Below are positions 1 through 6,444 of a stretch of DNA of 7,052 bases, one piece after another. The notes under the pieces were generated by a model. It made no database searches and was not told where the DNA came from. It worked only from the letters and a program-made list of their open reading frames with translations. The stretch comes from Planctomycetales bacterium (GTDB lineage Bacteria; Planctomycetota; UBA11346): positions 1 through 7,052 of the forward strand of contig JANYGY010000259.1 of assembly GCA_025362255.1 (NCBI GenBank). Direction: 5' to 3'. The translations under genes and the position numbers were made by a program. How positions within the stretch are numbered: the first letter of the stretch is position 1; every line of letters starts with the position of its first letter.

Positions 1-209
1 GCGCGAGCGATTTCTTCGACCGAGACGACGCGCGGCTTAATGGGACCTGTGGCCGTGTCGGTTGGATTGGGACTTGAAGTCATGGGCGAGGCGCCCATGT
101 CACGGGGGGACGGCTCAGTTTTTCCCGCTGGAGATGCGGTACGCGTTGAAGAGGCACACCCAGCGAGAGCTAGGACTGTGACACACAATAGGTACCAACG
201 GGTAAACAT
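1..209 (-). CDS. Putative lipoprotein, N-terminal part (runs off the left edge)
   Basis: An open frame on the minus strand starts at an ATG at 209 and stays open to the window edge (69 complete codons). The N-terminus reads MFTRWYLLCVTVLALAGC: a basic residue at position 4, a hydrophobic core and a canonical lipobox L15-A16-G17-C18. This predicts cleavage by signal peptidase II and lipidation of Cys18. The residues after Cys18 are rich in Ser, Thr and Pro, as expected for a flexible linker in an exported protein, and no domain is reached before the edge. The start was chosen because it gives a complete lipoprotein signal peptide. No good Shine-Dalgarno sequence is visible upstream. The gene lies on the same strand as guaB, guaA and the small gene at 482-832, but a 272-nt gap makes separate transcription possible. 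The function is unknown. Confidence 0.7.
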   Translation of the reverse strand, partial: MFTRWYLLCVTVLALAGCASSTRTASPAGKTEPSPRDMGASPMTSSPNPTDTATGPIKPRVVSVEEIAR

Positions 210-481
210 GTAGGCGAACAGAAATAGCGCCCATTCGTTGAACGCAACACTTGAATTCAAAACTGCGTGTAGTGCTCAGGAAACGCATTTTTAGTAAAGT
301 TTAGTTTACACATGATCGGATGTTTTGGGCCACCCACGGATGAGATGTGAAATACTTGAATCAAAAATATGGTCACTGCCCAGGGTCGACGATGAGAACC
401 ATCATCCCCGATGGAGGACAAAAATCGCGGATTCTCGCCTCGTCGAAGGACCTTTGTCACCCGTGAATCACGGGCGTTTCA
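210..481. other. Intergenic gap without a supported gene
   Basis: No convincing coding region is seen here. Short open frames on both strands lack family-like sequence and ribosome binding sites. The stretch is visibly more AT-rich than its surroundings, especially 287-310. It also contains a perfect 10-bp palindrome, TTGAATTCAA, at 251-260. The region probably holds the end of the gua transcript and the promoter of the lipoprotein gene that starts at 209. I could not identify a convincing -35/-10 pair on the minus strand. Confidence 0.5.
460..474 (-). terminator. Small hairpin just after the guaA-linked gene, possible terminator
   Basis: A perfect 6-bp inverted repeat, CCCGTG / CACGGG, with a 3-nt loop begins 8 nt after the stop codon of the gene at 482-832. 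Its position fits transcript termination or 3'-end protection. No run of T follows on the minus strand, so an intrinsic terminator is not proven. Confidence 0.3.
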
Positions 482-832
482 TCAATTTGAAGCTGAGAGA
501 AAGTCTGAAGTATTGACGTGGACGATATCGTAGCCGAAAAAATCGACGGTGGTTTTGTACGTTTTGACCCGGCCTTTGTACTCAACGGTGACGTCGGGAT
601 TGTACACGAAACTGCCGTAGGAAAAAATTTTCGAGTGGTCAGCGTCAACTGAGGACTTGGAGCGATACAGCGTGCCATCACTGAGGTCGGAACGGTCCAA
701 CACTACCTCTATGCGGTCGTCCGTATCATTGTCGACTTTGATGGTGCCGCCGAACGTGCCGTAGATGCACCCGCAATTGACGAGGCAGACCAATGATCCG
801 CCGAGGACGCCGACCCCTCGCATCACTCCCAT
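482..832 (-). CDS. Small exported protein of unknown function, coupled to guaA
   Basis: This 116-residue protein is not recognised. The N-terminus (MGVMRGVGVLGGSLVCLVNC) has one Arg followed by a hydrophobic stretch with Cys at 16, 20 and 22. It looks like a signal peptide, and perhaps a lipoprotein one, but neither LVNC nor NCGC is a standard lipobox. The mature part is rich in Val, Ile, Thr, Tyr and Asp (for example GTIKVDNDTDDRIEVVLD), which suggests a beta-strand fold; this is inference. The ATG at 832 has GGGGA at 840-844 with 7-nt spacing and overlaps guaA by 10 nt. The alternative ATG at 823 would share one base with the guaA stop (TGATG) but has only GGGAG with a 2-nt spacing. Either way it looks translationally coupled to guaA. 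The far longer open frame upstream is the antisense-free shadow of guaA and is not part of the gene. The real gene could start at either ATG. Confidence 0.65.
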   Translation of the reverse strand: MGVMRGVGVLGGSLVCLVNCGCIYGTFGGTIKVDNDTDDRIEVVLDRSDLSDGTLYRSKSSVDADHSKIFSYGSFVYNPDVTVEYKGRVKTYKTTVDFFGYDIVHVNTSDFLSASN

Positions 833-2376
833 TCGATGGTCCCCGGCGGCTTGCTGGTGATGTCGTAGACCACGCGGTTGATGCCGCGCACTTCGTTGAT
901 AATGCGGTTGCTCATGGTGCCGAGGACCGCGTAGGGGATCTGCGCCCAATCGGCGGTCATGCCGTCGGTTGAAGTCACCGCGCGGATGGCGCAGGCGCGT
1001 TCGTAGGTGCATTCGTCGCCCATCACGCCCACGGATTTGACCGGCAGCAGCACCGCAAACGATTGCCAGATGACGCGTTCGAGACCGGCGTTTTTCAGCT
1101 CTTCGCGCACAATCGCGTCGGCCCGTTGGAGGAGCGCGACCTTGTCGGCGGTGACATCGCCGAGAATGCGCACGGCCAAGCCCGGGCCGGGAAAGGGCTG
1201 ACGCCACACGACCTCATCAGCTAATCCGAGTTCGGTGCCGATCGCGCGCACTTCATCTTTGAACAGGAAGCGGAACGGCTCGACCAGGCCAAGCCCGAGA
1301 TCGGCGGGCAGCCCACCGACATTGTGATGGCTCTTGATCACCGAGGCGGGGCCGCCGTGCACCGAGATCGATTCGATGACGTCGGGATAGAGCGTGCCCT
1401 GGGCGAGAAATTTGACTTCGGCCCCCGCAGCGCCGCCGCGTTGCTTGATTTTGAGCGCCTCGTCCTTGAACACATCGATGAACAATTTGCCGATGATCTT
1501 GCGTTTACGTTCGGGGTCGGCGACTCCGGCCAGGGCGGTGAGGAAGCGCGCACTGGCATCGACGTAGATGAGGTTGAGACCGATGTGATCGGCGAACAGT
1601 TTCTGCACGCCCTCGGCCTCGCCCTCGCGCAGCAGACCATTGTTGACGAAGATGCAGGTGAGCTGCTTGCCGATCGCCTTGTGCAGCAGCACCGCCGCAA
1701 CCGACGAATCGACGCCGCCCGACAAGCCGAGAATGACCTGCTCGGTGCCGACTTTGGCGCGCGTGCGGGCGATCTCTTCGTCGATGAACGAGCCCATCGT
1801 CCAGTCGCCACGACAGCCGCAGATCTTGGTCAAAAAGTTGCGGATGATCGCCGCGCCGTGGGTGGTGTGCGCGACTTCCGGATGGAACTGCACGCCCCAG
1901 AAATTGAGGGCTGGCGCGTGCACCGCCGCCAACGGGCAATTGACCGAACGCGCGATGACCTGCGCACCGGGAATCGCCTCGATGCGGTCGCCATGCGACA
2001 TCCACACGGCTTGCTGGGCGGGCAGGTCGGCGAACAACGCGCTGGTGGTATCGCAGCTCACGTCGGTGCGGCCGAACTCGCGGTGATCGGCGGTGATCAC
2101 TTTGCCGCCGGTGTTGTGGGCGGTGACCTGCATGCCGTAGCAGATGCCCAGCACCGGGATGCCCAGCTGATAGATCGCGGGGTCGATCTGCGGCGCACCT
2201 GGCACATATACCGAGGCCGGGCCGCCGGACAGGATGATGCCGGTTGCCTCGCGCAGATTTTCGAGCGCGTACGAAAACGGGTGGATCTCGCAAAAGACCT
2301 TGGCCTCGCGCACGCGTCGGGCGATCAGCTGGGTGACCTGGCTGCCAAAATCGAGAATGATGATTTTTTGATGCAT
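823..2376 (-). CDS. guaA: GMP synthase (glutamine-hydrolysing)
   Basis: GuaA is the cytoplasmic enzyme that aminates XMP to GMP using glutamine and ATP, the last step of guanine nucleotide synthesis. The 517 residues are close to the usual bacterial length of about 525. The N-terminal class I glutamine amidotransferase domain (about 4-190) shows DFGSQ at 9-13, the nucleophile Cys79 in GICYGMQ, and His165/Glu167 in FHPEV. The ATP-pyrophosphatase domain (about 195-400) has the PP-loop SGGVDSS at 219-225. The C-terminal dimerisation domain ends in the conserved PGTIEWE. The ATG at 2376 (MHQKIIILDFG) was chosen because family members begin just before this strand. An in-frame GTG at 2409 would add 11 unrelated residues. 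The Shine-Dalgarno sequence is weak. The gene follows guaB after 93 nt on the same strand, a classical guaBA order, and its stop overlaps the next gene. Confidence 0.97.
   Translation of the reverse strand: MHQKIIILDFGSQVTQLIARRVREAKVFCEIHPFSYALENLREATGIILSGGPASVYVPGAPQIDPAIYQLGIPVLGICYGMQVTAHNTGGKVITADHREFGRTDVSCDTTSALFADLPAQQAVWMSHGDRIEAIPGAQVIARSVNCPLAAVHAPALNFWGVQFHPEVAHTTHGAAIIRNFLTKICGCRGDWTMGSFIDEEIARTRAKVGTEQVILGLSGGVDSSVAAVLLHKAIGKQLTCIFVNNGLLREGEAEGVQKLFADHIGLNLIYVDASARFLTALAGVADPERKRKIIGKLFIDVFKDEALKIKQRGGAAGAEVKFLAQGTLYPDVIESISVHGGPASVIKSHHNVGGLPADLGLGLVEPFRFLFKDEVRAIGTELGLADEVVWRQPFPGPGLAVRILGDVTADKVALLQRADAIVREELKNAGLERVIWQSFAVLLPVKSVGVMGDECTYERACAIRAVTSTDGMTADWAQIPYAVLGTMSNRIINEVRGINRVVYDITSKPPGTIEWE
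840..844 (-). promoter_or_regulatory. Ribosome binding site candidate inside the guaA 3' end
   Basis: On the minus strand GGGGA lies 7 nt before the ATG at 832. It favours that start over the ATG at 823. It sits within codons for the conserved GuaA C-terminus PGTIEWE, so its similarity to a Shine-Dalgarno sequence may be incidental. Confidence 0.4.
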
Positions 2377-2469
2377 GATGGGTAAAACTCGGCGGGTGCA
2401 GCGATCCACGGGATGTGTTCGGCGAAACGCGGCAATCGCCGGCGTGGTCGCCTGATCATCTGTGAGCGC

Positions 2470-3921
2470 CTATTCAGGACGGTAGTTCGGCGCTTCTTTG
2501 GTGATCTTGACGTCGTGGGGGTGCGATTCCCGCAGGCCGGCGCCGGTCATCCGCTGAAGGACAGCGACCTGCTGCAGGGTCGGAATATCCTTGGCGCCGC
2601 AGTAGCCGAGGCTGGCCTTAAGGCCGCCGACCATCTGGAAGACCACCGTGCTCAATGGACCTTTCGACGGCACCATGCCTTCGATGCCTTCGGCGACGAG
2701 CTTGTCGGGGCTTTTTTCGCCATCCTGGAAATACCGGTCGGCAGACCCCTTTTGCATCGCGCCGATCGAGCCCATGCCACGGTACGCCTTGAACTGGCGA
2801 CCTTGATAAATGATCGATTCGCCCGGGCTTTCGTCGCAACCGGCGAGGATGCTGCCGAGCATCACGACATTGGCGCCGACCGCGAGGACCTTGGCGATGT
2901 CGCCGGAGTATTTGATCCCGCCGTCGGCGATCACCGGGATGCCCGCAGCGAGCGCGGCCTTGGCAGCGTTCATCACCGCGGTGACCTGCGGCACGCCGAC
3001 GCCGGCGACCACGCGCGTGGTGCAGATCGAGCCTGGGCCGATACCGACTTTAACCGCATCGGCGCCGGCTGCGATCAGATCGCGGGCAGCGGCTTCGGTG
3101 GCGATATTGCCGGCGATGACGTCGATGTCGTGGCGTTCCTTGATCGCTTTTACGGTCGCCAGGACATTGAGCGAATGGCCGTGCGCGCTGTCGACCACCA
3201 CCACATCGACGCCGGCTTTCACCAGGGCGTCGACCCGGGCCATGTCACCGACTCCGGTGGCGGCGCCAACCCGCAGACGACCGCGCGCATCCTTGCACGC
3301 CTGAGGATATTCCTCTTGGCGCTCGAGATCCTTGATCGTGATCAGACCTACCAGCTGACCGCCTGAATCGACGAGCACCAATTTTTCGACCTTGGCCCGG
3401 TAGAGCAGATCTTTGGCTTCGCGCAGGGTGATCGACGGTGGCGCGGTGACCAGCTTAGTGGTCATCACCTCGGTGATCGGAGTGTCGTCCTGGCGATGGT
3501 ATTTGAGGTCACGGCGGGTGACGATGCCGACCACGATCTTGCCATCGAGCACCGGAATGCCGCTGATGTGGTGCTTTTCCATCAATTCGTAAGCGGCTTT
3601 GACTACCGCCGTCACCGGCAGCGTCTTCGGATCAGTGATCACGCCGTTTTCACTGCGTTTGACTTTTTCGACTTCGAGCGCCTGGGCTTCGATGCTGAGA
3701 TTCTTGTGGATGATCCCCATGCCGCCCATCTGGGCCAAGGCGATCGCCAGGCGGGCCTCGGTGACGGTGTCCATCGCCGACGACATCACCGGGATGTTGA
3801 GGCGGATCCGGCGGGTGAGCTGCACCGCGACATCGGTATCCTTGGGGACCACGTCACTGCGGTTGGGCACCAGCAGCAGATCGTCGAAGGTGAGGCCTTC
3901 GTCGGGCAGGATCGTAGCCAT
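2470..3921 (-). CDS. guaB: Inosine-5'-monophosphate dehydrogenase
   Basis: GuaB oxidises IMP to XMP with NAD+ in the cytoplasm. This is the committed step of guanine nucleotide synthesis, and the product feeds GuaA encoded next. The 483 residues match the usual bacterial length. The TIM-barrel starts with LTFDDLLLVPN (10-20) and MSSAMDTVTE (46-55). Two CBS domains are inserted at about 92-205 (note SGIPVLDGKIVVGIVTRRDL and LVLVDSGGQLVGLITIKDL). Catalytic Cys300 lies in GIGPGSICTTR, ADGGIKYSGD at 332-341 is the phosphate-binding region, and the mobile-flap Arg396-Tyr397 dyad is present. The C-terminus contains SHPHD and ITKEAPNY. All key residues are intact. The ATG at 3921 is supported by GAGGA at 8-nt spacing. 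The gene is divergent from cdsA and is probably the first gene of a guaB-guaA-small protein operon. Confidence 0.98.
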   Translation of the reverse strand: MATILPDEGLTFDDLLLVPNRSDVVPKDTDVAVQLTRRIRLNIPVMSSAMDTVTEARLAIALAQMGGMGIIHKNLSIEAQALEVEKVKRSENGVITDPKTLPVTAVVKAAYELMEKHHISGIPVLDGKIVVGIVTRRDLKYHRQDDTPITEVMTTKLVTAPPSITLREAKDLLYRAKVEKLVLVDSGGQLVGLITIKDLERQEEYPQACKDARGRLRVGAATGVGDMARVDALVKAGVDVVVVDSAHGHSLNVLATVKAIKERHDIDVIAGNIATEAAARDLIAAGADAVKVGIGPGSICTTRVVAGVGVPQVTAVMNAAKAALAAGIPVIADGGIKYSGDIAKVLAVGANVVMLGSILAGCDESPGESIIYQGRQFKAYRGMGSIGAMQKGSADRYFQDGEKSPDKLVAEGIEGMVPSKGPLSTVVFQMVGGLKASLGYCGAKDIPTLQQVAVLQRMTGAGLRESHPHDVKITKEAPNYRPE

Positions 3922-3929
3922 GGGCGTGG

Positions 3930-3934
3930 TCCTC
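3930..3934 (-). promoter_or_regulatory. Ribosome binding site of guaB
   Basis: On the minus strand GAGGA lies 8 nt before the guaB ATG. It is one of the clearest ribosome binding sites in the window and fixes the start. Confidence 0.7.
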
Positions 3935-4021
3935 GGTGCTCTTGATATCGCGGGGCATCGACGTGCCGATATTCCCGCGTAATCACGAGGCTTTTTCGCT
4001 CGTAAATCAGAAGCCTACGGC

Positions 4022-4056
4022 CCCCGGATCCCCACCGCGGGCGCGGGGAATCGGGG
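4022..4056. repeat. Imperfect inverted repeat between divergent guaB and cdsA
   Basis: The left arm CCCCGGATCCCC (4022-4033) pairs with the right arm GGGGAATCGGGG (4045-4056) around an 11-nt loop. The pairing is five G/C pairs, one G-T wobble, one A/A mismatch, one T-A pair and four more G/C pairs. Both flanking genes read away from it, so it is not needed as a terminator. It could be an operator site or a structured guaB leader (it lies about 100-135 nt upstream of the guaB start). No promoter elements with good consensus match were found in the 228-bp intergenic region, so the role is open. Confidence 0.5.
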
Positions 4057-4136
4057 AGCGTAGACCGGCCGAGGGCTTGGCAAGCGCGCCCAATCGCTGG
4101 CGCGGCCGGCGGCCAGATCTACAAGGCTGGACCTAT

Positions 4137-4140
4137 AAGG
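4137..4140 (+). promoter_or_regulatory. Ribosome binding site deciding the cdsA start
   Basis: AAGG ends 9 nt before the ATG at 4150 but only 3 nt before the in-frame GTG at 4144. This spacing favours the ATG. The overlapping TATAAG at 4134-4139 resembles a -10 box by chance. Confidence 0.45.
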
Positions 4141-4149
4141 TGCGTGCCC

Positions 4150-5031
4150 ATGACGGTCGAGTTGCGTAATCGGATCATCTTCGGGGTGCTGTTCGCCAGC
4201 TTGGTGACGGCGGCGGTTGCCAGTGACGTGACTCGTGGCGCCCATCTCGGCACGACCGTTTTGGCGCTGATCGGGGTGGTCGTCGGCAGCCGCGAATATG
4301 TGCGCCTCGCCCGGGCGATCGCACCGGGAATCAGCCTCGCCCCGGTGCTGATCACCAATGTCCTGTTGGCACTGCTGCCCGTCGCGGATTCTTTGTTGGT
4401 CGCCCATCCAGTAAGCGGGAACGCCGCGGTCGTGGTGCATGCAGAGGGCGCGGCGCTCATCATCGGTCTGGCGCTCGGCTGGTTGCTGCTCGAACAGATG
4501 TTCCGCCGGGGGCCTGACGGCATCTTCGCCCACGTGGGCGCGTCCCTGCTCGGCATCGCGTACCTCGGGATCCCCTTTTTGCTGTTGCAGCGGATGGCCG
4601 CCTTGCCGACTGGCGGGGCCCTGCTGCTGGTCTTCATCGCGGCGGTGAAATGCGGCGATGTCACAGCTTTTTTTGGCGGCAAGGCTTTTGGTCGGCATAA
4701 AATGTGCCCTGCGATAAGCCCCGGGAAAACCTGGGAGGGCTTCGCCAGCAGCTTCGTCGGCGCCATCGGCGGCAGCTATCTGTTCACCTGGTTGCCCACG
4801 ACCTGGGGTTCACCGATGCCGTTTCCCGGATGGTGGCAACCCGCCGTCTGGGGCCTTGCCCTGGGGCCGCTGGGAGTGCTCGGCGATCTGGCCGAGAGCT
4901 GCCTCAAGCGGGCAGCTGGGCAAAAGGACTCCGGGACCTCGATGCCCGGTTTCGGAGGCATTTTGGATGTGCTTGATGCCTTGATCATCGCAGCTCCGGC
5001 GGCCTATCTGCTAGCGCGTATATTGGCGTAA
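4150..5031 (+). CDS. cdsA: Phosphatidate cytidylyltransferase (CDP-diacylglycerol synthase)
   Basis: This integral inner-membrane enzyme makes CDP-diacylglycerol from phosphatidic acid and CTP, the precursor of bacterial phospholipids. The 293 residues fit the family. About nine hydrophobic segments are visible (roughly 8-26, 35-52, 63-86, 100-118, 127-148, 155-175, 197-215, 233-247, 273-292). Family motifs are VKCGDVTAFFGGKAFGRHK (166-184), ISPGKTWEG (189-197), and the signature from Ser250 through Lys253-Arg254, Lys259-Asp260 and PGFGGILDVLD (266-276). In the common signature the last part has His and Arg where this protein has Phe268 and Val274; the acidic residues Asp273 and Asp276 are kept. 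The start at 4150 fits the AAGG ribosome binding site; GTG at 4144 would add two residues. The usual neighbours of cdsA (uppS, dxr, frr) are absent here. Confidence 0.93.
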   Translation: MTVELRNRIIFGVLFASLVTAAVASDVTRGAHLGTTVLALIGVVVGSREYVRLARAIAPGISLAPVLITNVLLALLPVADSLLVAHPVSGNAAVVVHAEGAALIIGLALGWLLLEQMFRRGPDGIFAHVGASLLGIAYLGIPFLLLQRMAALPTGGALLLVFIAAVKCGDVTAFFGGKAFGRHKMCPAISPGKTWEGFASSFVGAIGGSYLFTWLPTTWGSPMPFPGWWQPAVWGLALGPLGVLGDLAESCLKRAAGQKDSGTSMPGFGGILDVLDALIIAAPAAYLLARILA

Positions 5032-5074
5032 GAATCGGGTTGGAGAGAGGCCGAGAAGGCTGACTTCGTCTTTG

Positions 5075-5088
5075 CGCCCGCCCGGGCG
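5075..5088 (+). terminator. Short GC hairpin after cdsA
   Basis: CGCCC and GGGCG form a 5-bp stem around a 4-nt GCCC loop, 43 nt after the cdsA stop. Only two T residues follow. It may help end the cdsA transcript, but the evidence is weak. Confidence 0.25.
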
Positions 5089-5164
5089 TTGCGTGGCGCA
5101 GCACCAGGGCGAGATGGACAAGTCTGCAACGGTTGCTACATCCGTCCCTTCAATCCATCTTAAC

Positions 5165-5170
5165 AGGGAG
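5165..5170 (+). promoter_or_regulatory. Ribosome binding site of the Ala-rich lipoprotein gene
   Basis: AGGGAG lies 6 nt before the ATG at 5177. It fixes that start over an in-frame ATG 105 nt upstream at 5072, which would bury the lipoprotein signal peptide inside the protein. Confidence 0.7.
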
Positions 5171-5176
5171 TCCCTC

Positions 5177-6229
5177 ATGGCCCGCCAGATCCTCACATCC
5201 GCGATCGTCGTTTCCGTCCTCGCTACGGCCCTGTCATTGACTGGCTGTGGTGACTCCGAGGAGATCGCCAAAGCCAAGACCGCCGCTGGCAATTCCTCCG
5301 AGGCCGCCGCTGCCGAAGCCAAGAACGCCGGCGCCGCTAAAGATAAAGCGGCTCTCTCTGCTGCCGACGCAGTCAAGTCAGCCGAAGTCAACGATCCCGC
5401 TGTGACTGCCGAAGCCGACAAGGCCAAAGCCGCCGCCACCGCCGCAGCTGTAGCCGCGATGGCTGCCGTCAAACAAGCCGATCAGGCGAAAACCGCCGCC
5501 GCTTTCGACGCGGAAAAGACCTCGCTGAAAGACGCTCAAGCAGCCGCAGCGACGGCGTTGACCGCGCAGACGGCCGCTGATGCCAGTGAGAAGACCGCCA
5601 CTGCCAAGGCCAAAGAAGCCGCTGACGCCAGCGCGCTGGCCAAGACCAAAGCCGACGAGGCAACCAAGAAGCAGGCCGAAGCCGCACTTGCCAAAAAACA
5701 GGCCGAAGAAGCCGCGGCCAAGCTGGCGGCTGAAGAGGCCGCCGCCCAAAAGCTGGCTGAAGAAGCAGCCGCCAAGCTGGCCGCCGATGAAGCAGCGGTA
5801 AAGGCTGCCGCCGTAGCCGCTGCGGCCACGTTGGCTGCGAATGAAGCAGCTGAAAAAATGGCCCTTGATGCTGCCGCCAAGAAAATCGCTGAAGATGCCG
5901 CTGCTGCCGAGGCTGCCCGCCAAGCCGCGATGTCGGACAGTGACCGCAATGCCGCTGCCGAAGCCGCTGCGAAAAAGACGACTGATGAGGCCGCTGCCAA
6001 GGCCGCTGCCGATGAAGCCATGGCTGCCAAAAAGGCAGCCGACGCAGCCGCGGCAAAGCGCGCGGCTGACGAAGCGGCTGCTGCTTCGTCCAGAAAGTCG
6101 GGCCCAGCCAAGGACCCCTACATCGAAGACCGCGCCGTTGAGACTACCCACAATTACGGCGGCAAGTTTGCCGTGGCGATAAATCCCGCCCCCGTGGCGC
6201 CCGCTGCGCCGGCAGCCGTTCAGCCCTAA
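5177..6229 (+). CDS. Ala/Lys/Glu-rich long-helix lipoprotein of unknown function
   Basis: The 350-residue protein starts MARQILTSAIVV and has a clear lipobox L21-T22-G23-C24, so it should be exported and lipid-anchored through Cys24. Residues about 28-305 are almost wholly Ala, Lys, Glu, Asp, Thr and Gln with hardly any aromatic or Gly residues, typical of a long solvent-exposed alpha-helix as in TolA domain II. Nine-residue repeats occur at 177-248 and again at about 261-297, separated by a short linker (QAAMSDSDRNAA). The C-terminus (306-350) differs: it holds DPYIEDRAVETTHNYGGKF and then a Pro/Ala tail. This could be a small functional or wall-contacting end. The start is supported by a strong ribosome binding site. 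The gene lies 145 nt after cdsA and is followed by a strong hairpin, so it is probably its own unit. A role as an envelope spacer or tether is inferred from shape only; composition-driven matches to TolA-like proteins would not prove relationship. Confidence 0.8.
   Translation: MARQILTSAIVVSVLATALSLTGCGDSEEIAKAKTAAGNSSEAAAAEAKNAGAAKDKAALSAADAVKSAEVNDPAVTAEADKAKAAATAAAVAAMAAVKQADQAKTAAAFDAEKTSLKDAQAAAATALTAQTAADASEKTATAKAKEAADASALAKTKADEATKKQAEAALAKKQAEEAAAKLAAEEAAAQKLAEEAAAKLAADEAAVKAAAVAAAATLAANEAAEKMALDAAAKKIAEDAAAAEAARQAAMSDSDRNAAAEAAAKKTTDEAAAKAAADEAMAAKKAADAAAAKRAADEAAAASSRKSGPAKDPYIEDRAVETTHNYGGKFAVAINPAPVAPAAPAAVQP
5705..5920 (+). repeat. 27-bp coding repeat (nine-residue units), first block
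   Basis: Residues 177-248 of the Ala-rich lipoprotein can be cut into eight consecutive nonads: EEAAAKLAA, EEAAAQKLA, EEAAAKLAA, DEAAVKAAA, VAAAATLAA, NEAAEKMAL, DAAAKKIAE, DAAAAEAAR. The first residue is Glu, Asp or Asn in seven of eight. The first three units are nearly identical and the later ones have drifted. This suggests internal duplication of 27-bp units. Confidence 0.6.
5957..6067 (+). repeat. Nine-residue repeat, second block
   Basis: Residues 261-297 show the same pattern: AEAAAKKTT, DEAAAKAAA, DEAMAAKKAA (one extra residue), DAAAAKRAA, then DEAAAA at 298. The block is out of phase with the first by the intervening linker and by one inserted residue. Confidence 0.45.
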
Positions 6230-6249
6230 TGGTTTCAACTATCAGAAAT

Positions 6250-6263
6250 CCGCCGCACGGCGG
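6250..6263 (+). other. GC hairpin after the Ala-rich lipoprotein gene
   Basis: CCGCCG and CGGCGG form an inverted repeat separated by CA, realistically a 5-bp stem with a 4-nt loop, 20 nt after the stop codon. It precedes the stronger hairpin at 6282-6313 and may stabilise the mRNA 3' end. Confidence 0.35.
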
Positions 6264-6281
6264 TTCCTGAGTCATAAATTT

Positions 6282-6313
6282 CTGACACCCGCGAGTTTTC
6301 TCGCGGGTGTCAG
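6282..6313 (+). terminator. Perfect 14-bp-stem hairpin, probable terminator
   Basis: CTGACACCCGCGAG (6282-6295) and CTCGCGGGTGTCAG (6300-6313) pair perfectly around a TTTT loop, about 50 nt after the lipoprotein stop and before the rhodanese gene. The stem is the strongest in the window. The sequence after it (CGTTTGAAAA) has only a short T run, so it may be a weak intrinsic terminator or a 3'-end stabilising structure. Confidence 0.65.
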
Positions 6314-6316
6314 CGT

Positions 6317-6345
6317 TTGAAAAGCATAGGTGAGACCTGTATGTG
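6317..6345 (+). promoter_or_regulatory. Candidate promoter of the rhodanese gene
   Basis: TTGAAA (6317-6322, five of six consensus positions) is followed after 17 bp by TATGTG (6340-6345, weak -10). An alternative -10, TATGAT at 6411-6416, lies closer to the gene but has no good -35. The hairpin just upstream makes a new promoter in this gap likely; the exact site is uncertain. Confidence 0.25.
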
Positions 6346-6444
6346 GCTGTTTCGTCAAACTGCGCCCACGGTGCACCACGAATTCTACAAGCACCGCGGC
6401 TGTTCCACCGTATGATGGCTTGCACTTCCAACCCTGGAGTCTCC

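Noticed and set aside
257..516. Short open frames on both strands in the left gap
   Set aside because: No ribosome binding site, no family-like sequence and no signal peptide; they are no longer than expected by chance.
833..1207. Extended start for the small gene after guaA
   Set aside because: The extension lies wholly within guaA and encodes an Arg/His-rich shadow sequence; the signal-like segment begins only at 832 or 823.
1324..2385. Long plus-strand open frame opposite guaA (353 codons)
   Set aside because: It is entirely antisense to a certain guaA, is rich in Arg, Asp, Ala and Gly without family motifs, and reflects codon bias in GC-rich DNA.
2413..3366. Long plus-strand open frame opposite guaB (317 codons)
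   Set aside because: It is antisense to intact guaB, has no recognisable motifs, and lies mostly within the guaB coding region.
4134..4139. TATAAG as a -10 box for cdsA
   Set aside because: It overlaps the ribosome binding site and would place the transcript start almost on the start codon; no suitable -35 lies upstream.
5378..6238. Long minus-strand frames opposite the Ala-rich lipoprotein gene
   Set aside because: They are Gly-, Arg- or Ala-rich mirror translations of a repetitive GCC/GCT-rich coding sequence; the plus-strand frame has the signal peptide and ribosome binding site.
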